Positions 19,000 to 27,868 are shown, counted from the first letter of the stretch. The stretch is DNA of 64,000 bases from DASQYE01 sp036389675 (GCA_036389675.1 DASVWI010000019.1:1-64000); one strand, 5' to 3'. The notes: generated by a model from the sequence alone, not told the origin. Numbers and translations: made by a program.

Positions 19000-19232
19000 G
19001 CTCCGACCTCGCTTTGCGACTCGCCCGAAACGGTCGCCGTATACCCTAAGTCCTGAATCTTTTTGACGAGCGTGCTCTGCTGTACGGTCTGGTCATCGAA
19101 TTCAACGATGGCGGTCCTGCGCTTGAAGGTGACATCCGCCTCACGTACGCCGGCGGTCTCTTCAAGCGTCTCCTTGATGTTGACCGCACAGGAATCGCAG
19201 TGCATCCCTTCGATATGCAGTTCTGTTTTCAC
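18996..19232 (-). CDS. heavy-metal-associated (HMA) domain protein, CopZ-like
   Basis: A small metallochaperone-type protein, probably for copper or another soft metal. The 78-aa product is a single HMA ferredoxin-like domain with the metal-binding loop GMHCDSC (Cys at about 12 and 15), then VREADVTFKRRTAIVEFDD and the VKKIQDLGYTA element typical of the fold. No P-type ATPase or metal-responsive regulator is next to it; it is paired instead with the overlapping small gene. A candidate promoter lies at 19360-19388. Confidence 0.88.
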   Translation of the reverse strand: MKTELHIEGMHCDSCAVNIKETLEETAGVREADVTFKRRTAIVEFDDQTVQQSTLVKKIQDLGYTATVSGESQSEVGA

Positions 19233-19359
19233 TTTCGTCTTTGCCTCCCTGATTCTTACGCTCCGTAAACAGTGACGGCGCGCTTACATTAACGCGAGCG
19301 CTACGGCTCGAAAGCGCTTAACCTAGAGTCTTCCTGTCCGGGCGAAACGTTTGCGTCGT

Positions 19360-19388
19360 ATTATAGAAGGCCGAGGGCCAAAGCATAA
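19360..19388 (-). promoter_or_regulatory. candidate sigma-70 promoter for the HMA operon
   Basis: On the minus strand, TTATGC (complement of 19383-19388) and a perfect TATAAT (complement of 19360-19365) are separated by 17 bp, about 130 nt before the HMA ATG. Confidence 0.45.
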
Positions 19389-19452
19389 AGGGCAGAACAC
19401 CCCTCCGGCGGAAATCTTTGACCTTTTATGTTGTTAATTTTTCATTAAGACG

Positions 19453-20331
19453 ATGAACGAGAAGCGGAATTTACGGGTTGCGGAGGCCACGCGCGAGGCC
19501 AGCGAAGTCCTGCGCCGCTCCGGCGTGGCGGAAGCGCGCCGCGAGGCCGCATCGCTTCTCGCCCACGCCATCAAGCGCGATCAGACCTTTCTGCTGACGC
19601 ACCCCGAACACCTGCTAGCCGCAGAGGATGCGGGCCGCTATCGCGAGCTGGTCGAGAGGCGCGCAAGGGGTGAGCCGCTGCAATACATAACCGGGCGACA
19701 GGAATTCTACGGGCTCGAATTTGAAGTCACGCCGGACGTGCTCATCCCGCGCCCGGAAACAGAGCTGCTGGTGGAGACGGCCCTTGAGCTGCTCAAGCAG
19801 TGGGATGAGCCGCCGCGCATCTGTGATGTCGGCACGGGCTCAGGCTGCATAGCCGTCACGCTTCTGCATGAGCGCAAGCCTGCGGTTGCGCGCGTCACGG
19901 GTCTCGATATCTCGCCCCGGGCGCTCGGCGTGGCCGCGCGTAACGCCGCGCGTCACGGCGTGCGGGAGCGGCTCGATCTGGTCGCCTCCGATTGCTTTGC
20001 GGCGATGGTAAGCGGGCACGCGCTCTTTCACATGATCGTCTCAAACCCGCCGTACATCGCAGAGGACGCGCTCGCCTGCCTGCAGCCAGAGGTGCGCTCC
20101 TTCGAGCCGCGCGTGGCGCTGACGCCCGGCCCGGACGGTCTCAGCCTTGTTCGCAGGCTGCTCAGCGAAGCGCCGCCGCTGCTACTGGCGGGCGGCCATC
20201 TTCTGTTGGAGATAGGCTTTGATCAGCACGCCGCCGTCAGGGAGCTGATAGACACGCGCGTGTGGCGTCTTCTGGACATACACAGGGATTTGCAGGGCAT
20301 CCCGCGCACCGTCGCGTTGAGGAAAATTTGA
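19453..20331 (+). CDS. prmC: peptide chain release factor N5-glutamine methyltransferase
   Basis: Methylates the GGQ glutamine of release factors RF1/RF2. The 292-aa product has an N-terminal helical domain, the PRPETELLVE segment just ahead of the SAM site, motif I DVGTGSGCIA (about 125-134), and the diagnostic NPPYI (198-202). A prfA gene is not adjacent in this window. The ATG at 19453 has no strong Shine-Dalgarno. The start agrees with the family N-terminus. A terminator follows the stop immediately. Confidence 0.93.
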   Translation: MNEKRNLRVAEATREASEVLRRSGVAEARREAASLLAHAIKRDQTFLLTHPEHLLAAEDAGRYRELVERRARGEPLQYITGRQEFYGLEFEVTPDVLIPRPETELLVETALELLKQWDEPPRICDVGTGSGCIAVTLLHERKPAVARVTGLDISPRALGVAARNAARHGVRERLDLVASDCFAAMVSGHALFHMIVSNPPYIAEDALACLQPEVRSFEPRVALTPGPDGLSLVRRLLSEAPPLLLAGGHLLLEIGFDQHAAVRELIDTRVWRLLDIHRDLQGIPRTVALRKI

Positions 20332-20332
20332 G

Positions 20333-20360
20333 GGCCGGGGGTGGCAGGCCCGGCCTTTTT
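20333..20360 (+). terminator. intrinsic terminator after prmC
   Basis: GGCCGGG (20333-20339) pairs with CCCGGCC (20349-20355) around a 9-nt loop, followed by TTTTT. It starts 2 nt after the prmC stop. Confidence 0.75.
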
Positions 20361-20563
20361 ACTTTTCGCTTTCTTTGGTAAAATCCGCAAGACTTTTCAG
20401 CCCCAATAAACACGAATTCTTTCCTCGTCGCTTTCTTCTGTCGGTCGCTTTTATCGCCGGTGAAGAACCGGGCACACTCTCATTACAGTGCCGGGGTGCT
20501 GCTGCTGTCTCAGACAAGAACCAGCGGGTCACGATTGGAAGGGTGTGAAAGGAGTTCCAGACT

Positions 20564-21892
20564 ATGGATAAATTCCGTATCACGGGCGGACGCCCGTTGC
20601 GCGGGCGCGTCGGTATCAGCGGCGCGAAGAATTCTGCGCTGCCCTGTATGGCCGCCGCCCTGCTCACGCCCGAGACAGTCATGCTGCACAACATCCCCTA
20701 CGTGCGCGACATCATCACGCAGAGGCGGCTTCTGGAGGACATAGGCGCGACCGTTCTCACACCGGAGCTGCGGACGCACAAGATCACAGCCTCGCACGTC
20801 GAGCTTTTTGAAGCGCCCTACGAGCTGGTCAAGACGATGCGCGCCAGCGTGCTGGCGCTTGGCCCACTGCTGGCGCGTTTCGGCAAAGCGCGCGTCTCTC
20901 TTCCGGGCGGCTGCGCCATCGGGACGCGGCCCATTGACCTGCACCTCGAAGGGTTCAAGCTGCTCGGCGCGGAGGTCGGGCTGGAATCGGGCGACGTGGT
21001 GGCGCGCGCCCCTCGCGGCGGGCGACTCAAAGGCGGCGAAGTCCACTTCGATAAAGTGACGGTCACGGGCACGGAAAATATCATGATGGCCGCGACACTG
21101 GCCGAGGGGCACACGACCATTCATAACGCTGCGCGCGAGCCGGAAATCGCAGACCTCGCGGAGCTTTTGAATAGCATGGGGGCGAGAGTGCGCGGGGCGG
21201 GCACGCCCACGATTAAAATCGAGGGGGTCGAAGCCCTTGGCGGCGCAGAGCACACGATCATTCCCGACCGCATAGAGACGGGCACGTTCATCATCGCCGC
21301 CGCCATCACGCAGGGCGAGCTGGAAATCAAGGGCTGCGTGCCGGAACACTCCGCCATCCTGATCGCCAAGCTGCGCGAAGTCGGCGTCGAGATCGAAGAG
21401 GTCAATCAAAGCACGCTGCACGTTCGCTGCTGCTCGAAAGGGCTGACGGCGCGCGACATCATGACCGAGCCGCACCCGCGCTTTCCGACAGACATGCAGG
21501 CACAGTACATGGCCTTGATGACGCAGTCCAAAGGGCGCTCTGTGATATCGGAGACGATCTTCGAGAATCGCTTCATGCACGCCTCGGAGATGCAGCGCAT
21601 GGGCGCGCGCATTCACATGGATGGGCACAAGGCGACCGTCGAAGGCCCGACGCCGCTGACGGGCGCGCGCGTGCAGGCTTCGGACTTGCGCGCCTCGGCC
21701 TCGCTCGTTCTGGCCGGGCTCGCCGCGCAGGGCGAGACGATCATTGACCGCGTCTATCACATTGATCGCGGCTACGAAAAGATCGAGTCGAAACTACGCA
21801 CATTGGGTGCGGACATCGAGCGCTTGAGGGATTCCGTCACCGCGCCCCTGCCGGATGCCCCGCAGCAGGACATGGCTGCCGGGGTGGCCTGA
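20564..21892 (+). CDS. murA: UDP-N-acetylglucosamine 1-carboxyvinyltransferase
   Basis: Catalyses the first committed step of peptidoglycan synthesis, transfer of enolpyruvate from PEP to UDP-GlcNAc; fosfomycin target. The 442-aa product begins MDKFRITGGRPLRGRVGISGAKN, with the conserved Lys-Asn pair, and carries the catalytic Cys in LPGGCAIGTRPIDLH (C117, the position targeted by fosfomycin, so predicted sensitive type). Later AEGHTTIHNAAREPE and the C-terminal IDRVYHIDRGYE fit the family. The ribosome-binding site GAAAGGAG lies upstream of the ATG. It is followed by a GTGACGA repeat and the HIT gene. Confidence 0.97.
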   Translation: MDKFRITGGRPLRGRVGISGAKNSALPCMAAALLTPETVMLHNIPYVRDIITQRRLLEDIGATVLTPELRTHKITASHVELFEAPYELVKTMRASVLALGPLLARFGKARVSLPGGCAIGTRPIDLHLEGFKLLGAEVGLESGDVVARAPRGGRLKGGEVHFDKVTVTGTENIMMAATLAEGHTTIHNAAREPEIADLAELLNSMGARVRGAGTPTIKIEGVEALGGAEHTIIPDRIETGTFIIAAAITQGELEIKGCVPEHSAILIAKLREVGVEIEEVNQSTLHVRCCSKGLTARDIMTEPHPRFPTDMQAQYMALMTQSKGRSVISETIFENRFMHASEMQRMGARIHMDGHKATVEGPTPLTGARVQASDLRASASLVLAGLAAQGETIIDRVYHIDRGYEKIESKLRTLGADIERLRDSVTAPLPDAPQQDMAAGVA

Positions 21893-21980
21893 AAACAGTG
21901 CTCAGTGACAAGTGGCGAGAAAAGCGCTATTGTGTCCCTGTTCGTCGCTCGTCACTTGTCGCTCGTCGCTTATCACTGCT
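21893..21980. repeat. heptamer fold-back repeat, GTGACGA family (B2)
   Basis: Between murA and the HIT gene. Left arm CAGTGCT, CAGTGAC, AAGTGGC; right arm CGCTCGT, CACTTGT, CGCTCGT, CGCTTAT, CACTG. The right arm ends 5 nt before the HIT start codon. Confidence 0.75.
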
Positions 21981-21983
21981 CTT

Positions 21984-22331
21984 ATGGAACAAGATTGCCT
22001 TTTTTGTCGAATCGTCGCGGGCGAGACAGCCGCCGATGTCATCCACAGTGACGAGCGCAGCATCGTCCTGCGTGACATTAACCCGCAAGCGCCCGTGCAT
22101 CTGCTGGTCATCCCGCGCGAGCACCTCGAATCCCTCGACGATGCCTCGCAGAAGGATGAAGCAGCGCTCGGCCACCTACTACGCATCGCTGCGCGCGTCG
22201 CCAACGAGCAGGGGCTGTCGGAGAGCGGCTACCGCACGGTCATCAATACTGGCGCGGGCGCGGGCCAATCCGTCTTTCACCTGCACGTCCACGTCCTCGG
22301 CGGGCGCTCAATGCAGTGGCCTCCGGGCTAA
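21984..22331 (+). CDS. HIT-family nucleotide-binding protein
   Basis: A histidine-triad protein of the Hint/HinT branch, probably a nucleoside phosphoramidase or related hydrolase. The 115-aa product starts with CLFCRIVAGE, typical of this group, contains VLRDINPQAPVHLLVIPREH, GAGAGQSVFHLHVHVLGG with the triad HLHVHV, and ends in W-x-PPG. I start at ATG 21984 (MEQDCLFC); the 24 upstream residues of the longer frame are encoded by the GTGACGA repeat. There is no visible Shine-Dalgarno; the repeat arm ends 5 nt before the ATG. Confidence 0.93.
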   Translation: MEQDCLFCRIVAGETAADVIHSDERSIVLRDINPQAPVHLLVIPREHLESLDDASQKDEAALGHLLRIAARVANEQGLSESGYRTVINTGAGAGQSVFHLHVHVLGGRSMQWPPG

Positions 22332-22376
22332 GCCGCTGCGGTCAATCTCAGCTTCCGTCCACCTGTCGGACGCTTT

Positions 22377-22784
22377 ATGAGCTACGCGGAACGCACATAC
22401 AGGACATTGCGCGTCTGTCTACTCGTCCTCGCGCTCGCCACGGTCGTATGGCCGGAAACCGGCTACAGCTCACGTCTACAGCTTCTGGGCGAAGTCGCCG
22501 TGCCGACGAACGCCGACAGAGCGAGACCATACTCGCCCGGGCTCTTCTCAAGGGAAGCGGCGGATGATTCTGCCGGGGCATCTACGGTCGCCGCCGCCGC
22601 GCCTCTGACCGTACGCTATCTAAAGCGTCAGACCTCGGTTTACGACGCTGTGCCGACCTATCAGGACGATACGGCTCGCGCCGGCGCTCAGACCGAGCGC
22701 ATAAACACTCTCTTTGAGACCTCCCGCTATGCTTCGCCCTGCGTCTCACAAACGGCGACGCGCGGCCCGCCCATCTTCGTTTAG
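22377..22784 (+). CDS. hypothetical secreted protein
   Basis: Unrecognised 135-aa frame. The N-terminus has a basic start and a hydrophobic core (VCLLVLALATVVWP) that would act as a signal peptide or anchor. The remainder is polar, Ala/Arg/Thr-rich, with no motif. It lies between the HIT gene and a secreted hydrolase in the same direction. There is no good ribosome-binding site, and antisense frames are open in the same region, so this may be spurious. Confidence 0.4.
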   Translation: MSYAERTYRTLRVCLLVLALATVVWPETGYSSRLQLLGEVAVPTNADRARPYSPGLFSREAADDSAGASTVAAAAPLTVRYLKRQTSVYDAVPTYQDDTARAGAQTERINTLFETSRYASPCVSQTATRGPPIFV

Positions 22785-22969
22785 CACAACGCTCAACTCG
22801 TCTGACAAAGCATGCTCGCGACCGAAGCGTAATGCTCGTTCCCTGACAGGGGGACGGAACGCGAGCGGTGTCTCTGGTCAATCCCTATCTTTTCCAGCAT
22901 CACCGGGCTGGCCCTCTTGCGCTTGAAGCGCCCGGTGGCAGGTCTTAATCTACAGAACAGGAGCGTAAA

Positions 22970-24496
22970 ATGATGCAAAGGCTAAACACCATGAAACGTG
23001 CGGCGCTCTCGATCACGCTCGCCGTCATCAGCCTCATAGTCGGGCCACTACTGACACACGGGCGCGTCGCGGGCGAGACCAACCGCGAAGCAGCAATTCA
23101 ACAGAACAATGCGATGAGCCGGAAGAGTCTGGCGGGAAACTGGCTCGGAGTGCTGGATGTCGGCGGGACAAAGCTGCGGCTGATGCTGAAAATCAGCCAG
23201 GGCGCGGACAACTCCCTGCATGCCTCACTGGACAGCATAGATCAGGACGCGTTTGGTCTCCGCGTTGATTCAATCGTGCAGGCGGGCTCGTCCGTTCGCG
23301 CAGAGATGAAGGGGCTCGGTGCTGTCTTTGAGGGCAAGCTCAACGACGCGGGGACGGAGATTGCCGGTACGTGGGCACAGGGGGGCAGCGCCTTTCCGCT
23401 CGTCTTTAAGCTCGGCGTTGAAGCGACCGCGACGCGTCGCCCGCAGGAGCCGAAGAAGCCTTACCCTTACATGGAAGAAGAAGTCACTTACGAAAACAGG
23501 CAGGACAAGGTACGACTCGCGGGGACGCTGACCATCCCGCGCGGGCGGGGGCCGCATCCGGCCCTGCTGCTCATCACGGGCTCAGGCCCGGAAGACCGCG
23601 ACGAGCTCGTCTTCGGTCATCGTCCCTTCCTCATACTGGCCGATTACCTGACGCGGCGCGGCATAGCCGTCCTGCGTGTGGACGATAGGGGTGTGGGCGG
23701 CTCGTCGAAGGGCACGAGCGCTACGGAGACCAGCGAGAATTATGCCGGTGACGCGCTGGCGGGCGTCGAATTTTTGAAGACGCGAAGGGAGATCAACGCG
23801 CGTCAGATCGGCCTGCTCGGTCACAGCGAGGGCGGGATGATCGCCCCGCTGGCCGCCGTCCGTTCAAAGGACGTGGCCTTCATCATACTGATGGCCGGGC
23901 CGGGCGTGCCCGGCGATCAACTGCTTGAGATGCAAGCCGCGCTGATCTTAAAAGCCAACGGCGCTGACGACGAGCTGATCGCTTATAACCGTCGCCTGCA
24001 ACAATTGATGATCACGATTCTGAAGACGGAAAAGAGCGACCGGGCGGCTGAGGCAAGGCTGCGAACCGAATTGCCGAAGCTCATCGCCTCGATGCCGGAG
24101 GAGAAGATGAAAGCGCTCGGCATTACGGAGGAAGCGATGGAAGGGCAGTTCAGGATGATGCTGTCTCCATGGTTTCGCTATCTACTGTTGTACGACCCGC
24201 GCCCCGTTCTGAAACAGGTGCGCTGTCCCGTTCTGGCCCTCGCGGGCGAGCGCGACCTGCAAGTGTCGCCCAAACAGAACCTGCCCGCCATCGCCGAGGC
24301 ACTTAAGGCCGGCGGAAACCCCGACTTCACCACGATAGAACTGCCCGGGCTTAATCATCTTCTACAGACGAGCCGCACGGGCTCTCCCAACGAGTACGCG
24401 CAGATAGAAGAAACGATGTCGCCGAGGGCGCTTGAGATCATCGCCAACTGGATTATCAAACACACGACGCAACAACAACCGACGAGCGCGAAGTAG
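22970..24496 (+). CDS. secreted alpha/beta hydrolase, S33-type
   Basis: An exported serine hydrolase; substrate unknown. The 508-aa product has a signal or anchor segment (about 8-34). A beta-rich domain of roughly 110 residues follows (NWLGVLDVGGTKLRLMLKI...), of the kind found ahead of such hydrolases. The hydrolase domain begins around 165 (Y-x-N-x-x-D-x-V-R-L-A-G-T-L). Catalytic features: GSGPEDRDE, DDRGVGGSS, the nucleophile elbow GHSEGG (S286), an acid in LAGERDLQV and His in PGLNHLLQ. ATG 22970 has GGAG 6 nt upstream. A near-loopless palindrome lies 17 nt after the stop. Confidence 0.88.
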   Translation: MMQRLNTMKRAALSITLAVISLIVGPLLTHGRVAGETNREAAIQQNNAMSRKSLAGNWLGVLDVGGTKLRLMLKISQGADNSLHASLDSIDQDAFGLRVDSIVQAGSSVRAEMKGLGAVFEGKLNDAGTEIAGTWAQGGSAFPLVFKLGVEATATRRPQEPKKPYPYMEEEVTYENRQDKVRLAGTLTIPRGRGPHPALLLITGSGPEDRDELVFGHRPFLILADYLTRRGIAVLRVDDRGVGGSSKGTSATETSENYAGDALAGVEFLKTRREINARQIGLLGHSEGGMIAPLAAVRSKDVAFIILMAGPGVPGDQLLEMQAALILKANGADDELIAYNRRLQQLMITILKTEKSDRAAEARLRTELPKLIASMPEEKMKALGITEEAMEGQFRMMLSPWFRYLLLYDPRPVLKQVRCPVLALAGERDLQVSPKQNLPAIAEALKAGGNPDFTTIELPGLNHLLQTSRTGSPNEYAQIEETMSPRALEIIANWIIKHTTQQQPTSAK

Positions 24497-24513
24497 AGGG
24501 TCATAAGCGGCCT

Positions 24514-24560
24514 GAGCGCTTCAGGGAGACAATCAATTTGATTGTCTCCCTGAAGCGCTC
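24514..24560. terminator. 47-bp perfect palindrome between convergent genes
   Basis: GAGCGCTTCAGGGAGACAAT-CAA (24514-24536) is followed by a single T and then its exact reverse complement (24538-24560). It lies between the stop of the S33-type hydrolase and the stop of the AI-2E-family gene, as expected of a bidirectional terminator, though neither side has a U-tract. Confidence 0.7.
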
Positions 24561-24611
24561 GGTCGAGAGCGTTCGGCACATGCTTTACGGTTCAACCGCC
24601 CCGCTTAAAAC

Positions 24612-25748
24612 TCAATTGGCCGCGCTGATGGCGGGAGTATCGTGCGTCTCTCCGGCGGCCTTCTGTCCCTCAGCTTCATCCTCGGACTTGAGCAGGGAGG
24701 TCTCGTAGCGCACATCGCCGACAAGGGTGTCGGCCACCGCTTTGACGAAGCCCAGAATGGCCGGGCCGAGCACGATGCCGGGTATGCCGAAGACGTAAAC
24801 GCCCGCGACCAGTGCGAGCAGCATCCAGTAGAAGCTGAAGCGCTGAGCGCTGGCGCTCGCAAGGCGCGGGCGCAGTATCAGGGATGAGCCGAGCGTCATC
24901 ATGATGCCGATTGAAAGGTAGATGGCTGCGCTCGCGGGCTCGTGCAGAAAGACCAGCAGGTAGATGCTGACGGGCACGTAGACGGCCCACTCGCCGAGGA
25001 GCGGAAAGAAGCCCAGAAGAAAGGTGATGATGGCGAGCACGAGCGCGAGCGGGATGCCGAAGATAAAATTGAGTATGAGAATTATCAACGCCTTGAGCGT
25101 CTGATCTATAAAGACCGCACGCAAAGCGCCGCGCAGAGCGCCGCCGACGTTCTTGACGAGTTTGTCATAGAGCGGCAGGTAATCGCCCGGAACGCGCATC
25201 TTGAGATAGGCACTGATGCGTATGCGCTGCGTGAGGACGTAAAAGAGAGTGAAGAAGAAGAGCGAGAGCGAGGCCAGAAGGAAAGCCGCGCGTTTGCGTA
25301 GCTCTTCGGAGGCTTCAGCCGAACGCGTCACGGCCTCCGCAAAGGCTACCCGAAGCCCGGCGCGCGTGCCCTCACGCGTCACGGGCAGGTAGCGCCCGAG
25401 AGAGGTGCTGATCGAGTTGATAATCTCTTCGCGCTTCTCGTGAACGACGTTTGAGTAGTTGGATAGCTCGAACCACGCGTAGGAGGTGATGGCGACGAGC
25501 GGGACGACGATGAGGGCGATGGTGATAAGCGCGCTCCCGGCCCGCGCGCGCAGCCTCCGTTCAAGCCACTCCTGCACGGGCAAAAGGTAAACGCCCGCGA
25601 CCACACCCAGCAGAAGCGCCACCAGCACTTTGCCCACGAGCAGGGCGAAGAGCCCCACAGCGAGTACAACCGCTATCGTGTAAACCAGTATGCGCTTGGC
25701 ATCACCGACCGTCAGCTCACTCAACCGCCTTGAATCACCGCTTGACAT
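24612..25748 (-). CDS. AI-2E family transporter (YhhQ/PerM-type permease)
   Basis: A polytopic inner-membrane protein of the AI-2 exporter/PerM superfamily; the substrate cannot be inferred. The 378-aa product has two hydrophobic segments near the N-terminus, a long amphipathic middle region, then the family's conserved C-terminal part: IDQTLKALIILILNFIFGIPLALVLAIITFLLGFFPLLGEWAVYVP and FGIPGIVLGPAILGFVKAVAD. The start at ATG 25748 excludes 38 residues that would be translated from the GGATGAA repeat. It ends in a charged tail (SEDEAEGQKAAG). Confidence 0.88.
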   Translation of the reverse strand: MSSGDSRRLSELTVGDAKRILVYTIAVVLAVGLFALLVGKVLVALLLGVVAGVYLLPVQEWLERRLRARAGSALITIALIVVPLVAITSYAWFELSNYSNVVHEKREEIINSISTSLGRYLPVTREGTRAGLRVAFAEAVTRSAEASEELRKRAAFLLASLSLFFFTLFYVLTQRIRISAYLKMRVPGDYLPLYDKLVKNVGGALRGALRAVFIDQTLKALIILILNFIFGIPLALVLAIITFLLGFFPLLGEWAVYVPVSIYLLVFLHEPASAAIYLSIGIMMTLGSSLILRPRLASASAQRFSFYWMLLALVAGVYVFGIPGIVLGPAILGFVKAVADTLVGDVRYETSLLKSEDEAEGQKAAGETHDTPAISAAN

Positions 25749-25768
25749 AATGCGGCTAATATAACAAA

Positions 25769-25885
25769 GCAGGGATGAAGGATGAAAGAAAGGATGAAGG
25801 CGGAAGGATGAAGGATGAAGTAAAAGCAATGAAGGACGAAAAGCATGCTTTTCATCCTTCATCCTTCATCCTTCATCCTTGCTCT
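25769..25885. repeat. heptamer fold-back repeat, GGATGAA family (C1)
   Basis: Left arm of GGATGAA units with variants, a core containing AAGCATGCTTTT, then four CTTCATC units. It spans the whole gap between the end of the 660-aa DUF11 gene and the AI-2E-family start. Its reverse complement shares order and core words (AATGCTTTTACTTCATCC, TTCCGCCTTCATCC) with the copy at 63486-63585. Confidence 0.85.
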
Positions 25886-27868
25886 TTATCTTATGCGGAC
25901 GGTGAAGGAGACGCTGCCGGTGTTGTCCGGGGATGCCTGGCTTAAGTTTCCGTTGAAGCTCCAGAGGATGTGCGTGACTGTGCGGTCGTAGCCCGCGGGC
26001 GCGCCTCCCTGTCCGCTGACGGGCGCATAAAGCCACGACACTCCGCCGTCATTCGAGTAGGAGACGCTCACGGTGAGACCTGTGGTGGCGAGGTTGGTCG
26101 AGACAGTGCCGAGCTTGAAATCCGTGTTGGCGGGAATTTGGTCTTTGATGATAAGAGTCTTGGCGGGTGAGCCGCCGGAGTTGGTGAAGGCTATGTTGTA
26201 GGTGAGATCAGTGCCGGGCCATTGATCCTGTGTGGTGCAGTTGGCGGGCACGGGGCAGGTCTTCACGAGCCCGACGCTCGGGACGGGCGGCACGACGACG
26301 GTCACAGTGGTCGGCTGAGTTCCGGCGGTCGCGGCATCGCCGTCGCTGTAAGATGTGAAGGCATCGCCGAGGGTCGCCGCTTTATAGTTGTCCACGGCCT
26401 GATTAGAGATGACTGTGCCGTTAGCCGCCGCGGCGTTGACCAGCACCTTGAACTTGAAGGTCGTGCTTTCTCCCGGATTGATAGTTCCGCCGTTTGCGGA
26501 GGTCGCGCCCGTTCCGACGCGTATGACCACGCTCGTCCCCGTATACTCCGCCTGATCGTCGCCCGCACCGTCCGTCTTGACTCCCGTGTTGGCTCCCGAA
26601 GTGATCTGCAAGCTCCCGGCGACGTACGTGCTGTTGGCGGGAATGGAATCGGTCACGATGCTGCTGACGGCCCCGTCGTTTCCGGTGTTTGAGACGGTGA
26701 TGGTGTATTCGAGCTGGTCGCCGGGGTTGACGTTGCCGCCGTTAACGTCCGTGACGGTCTTAGTGATGTTTCCTTCGACCTGCGGGCGGAATACGTCGAC
26801 GGCGAAGGTGAGCACGCCGGGAAAATATAAGTCCTGTGTGGAGTTGAAGGTGAGCCGCGCGCTGGTCGCCGCGTTGCCGAGAACTGTGTTCGCGCTGGCG
26901 ATGCTGACGGTATCAACGTCGAAGCCGAGCTGGTTGACGTAGTCCGGATTCTTGGCGGAGATGCGCGTGCCGACGCTGGTGATACTGCTGTTGAAAAAGT
27001 TGGTGTTGGGATTAAGGGCGTCGAAGATGGTGGTCGTGACGTTGGTGGTCGTATTCGTGACCTGAAACGTGTCGCCAGAGATTCCCTGATCGCCTTCGTA
27101 TGTGACTGTGCCGACGTAGGCGTTGAAGGTTCCGGTGGTGGGCGTGAGCAGGCCGCTGGCGGTCGTCGTCACATTGTTGCCGTTGCTGACGGAGGCGAAG
27201 CCGTCGAAGACCGTCAGGTTGCGTAAAGGCAGACTGTTGTTCTGATAAACCACCACGAGAGACCAACCGGCGTAAAAGCCCGTGCCGTCGTTCCCGTTAT
27301 CGGCTGTGATGCCAGCACCCCAGTATGTCCCGTTCCCGCCGGTCTGCACCTGCGCGGTCACTTCAACGAAGCCCTGATAGGCGTTGGGCGCGGCAGCCGT
27401 GCTGTCAAGCTGTGTGGCGTTGAGCGTGGAATAGATGCCGGAGTTGGCGGGCTTGAACTTGATCTGGCTGCGCGTGCTGGTGGAAGAGCGCGCGCCCCAG
27501 TAGAGGCCGGCCCAGAGGACAGTCGAGCCGGAGGGCAGCGAAAGCGAAGCGCTGCTTGAATTGCTGGTCGAATTGTCCGAATCGCTGTCCACGAATTCCG
27601 AGTCGTAGTCGCTGTTGCTTCCCGAAGCGACCCCGCTTCGCGTGTCGGCGCAGTTGTTATTATTCTTCGCGTGGCAGGTGATCAGCGTATTGCCGGTGAG
27701 GGCGATGTTGCCGCGCACGTTCGTCACCGGATTGCGGCGCGTGAAAGAGCGAAGCACCTGTGCCTGGGCCGGGAGCGAGGAGCAGACGACAAGCAGCGCA
27801 AAACCGAGCGTCGTCAAAAAGACTCGCCGGAATCCGCGCATGTAACTGTTCGCCGCAGCCTGTTTCAA
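25886..27868 (-). CDS. exported DUF11-repeat surface protein (660 aa)
   Basis: Probable cell-surface or extracellular protein; no enzymatic motif. After a signal peptide (hydrophobic core LGFALLVV, cleavage near AQAQ) there is a Ser/Asn/Asp-rich stretch (about 80-110), then a domain with the VLWAGLYWGA motif typical of long exported bacterial proteins. Two DUF11-type beta domains follow, roughly 365-455 (YTITVSNTGNDGAVSSIVTDSIPANSTYV) and 545-660 (LTYNIAFTNSGGSPAKTLIIKDQIP). The C-terminus is FTVRIR. The start shown is a TTG overlapping the TGA of the upstream 1862-aa gene (translational coupling, GGAG 8 nt before); ATG 27841 is the alternative. Confidence 0.85.
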   Translation of the reverse strand: MKQAAANSYMRGFRRVFLTTLGFALLVVCSSLPAQAQVLRSFTRRNPVTNVRGNIALTGNTLITCHAKNNNNCADTRSGVASGSNSDYDSEFVDSDSDNSTSNSSSASLSLPSGSTVLWAGLYWGARSSTSTRSQIKFKPANSGIYSTLNATQLDSTAAAPNAYQGFVEVTAQVQTGGNGTYWGAGITADNGNDGTGFYAGWSLVVVYQNNSLPLRNLTVFDGFASVSNGNNVTTTASGLLTPTTGTFNAYVGTVTYEGDQGISGDTFQVTNTTTNVTTTIFDALNPNTNFFNSSITSVGTRISAKNPDYVNQLGFDVDTVSIASANTVLGNAATSARLTFNSTQDLYFPGVLTFAVDVFRPQVEGNITKTVTDVNGGNVNPGDQLEYTITVSNTGNDGAVSSIVTDSIPANSTYVAGSLQITSGANTGVKTDGAGDDQAEYTGTSVVIRVGTGATSANGGTINPGESTTFKFKVLVNAAAANGTVISNQAVDNYKAATLGDAFTSYSDGDAATAGTQPTTVTVVVPPVPSVGLVKTCPVPANCTTQDQWPGTDLTYNIAFTNSGGSPAKTLIIKDQIPANTDFKLGTVSTNLATTGLTVSVSYSNDGGVSWLYAPVSGQGGAPAGYDRTVTHILWSFNGNLSQASPDNTGSVSFTVRIR

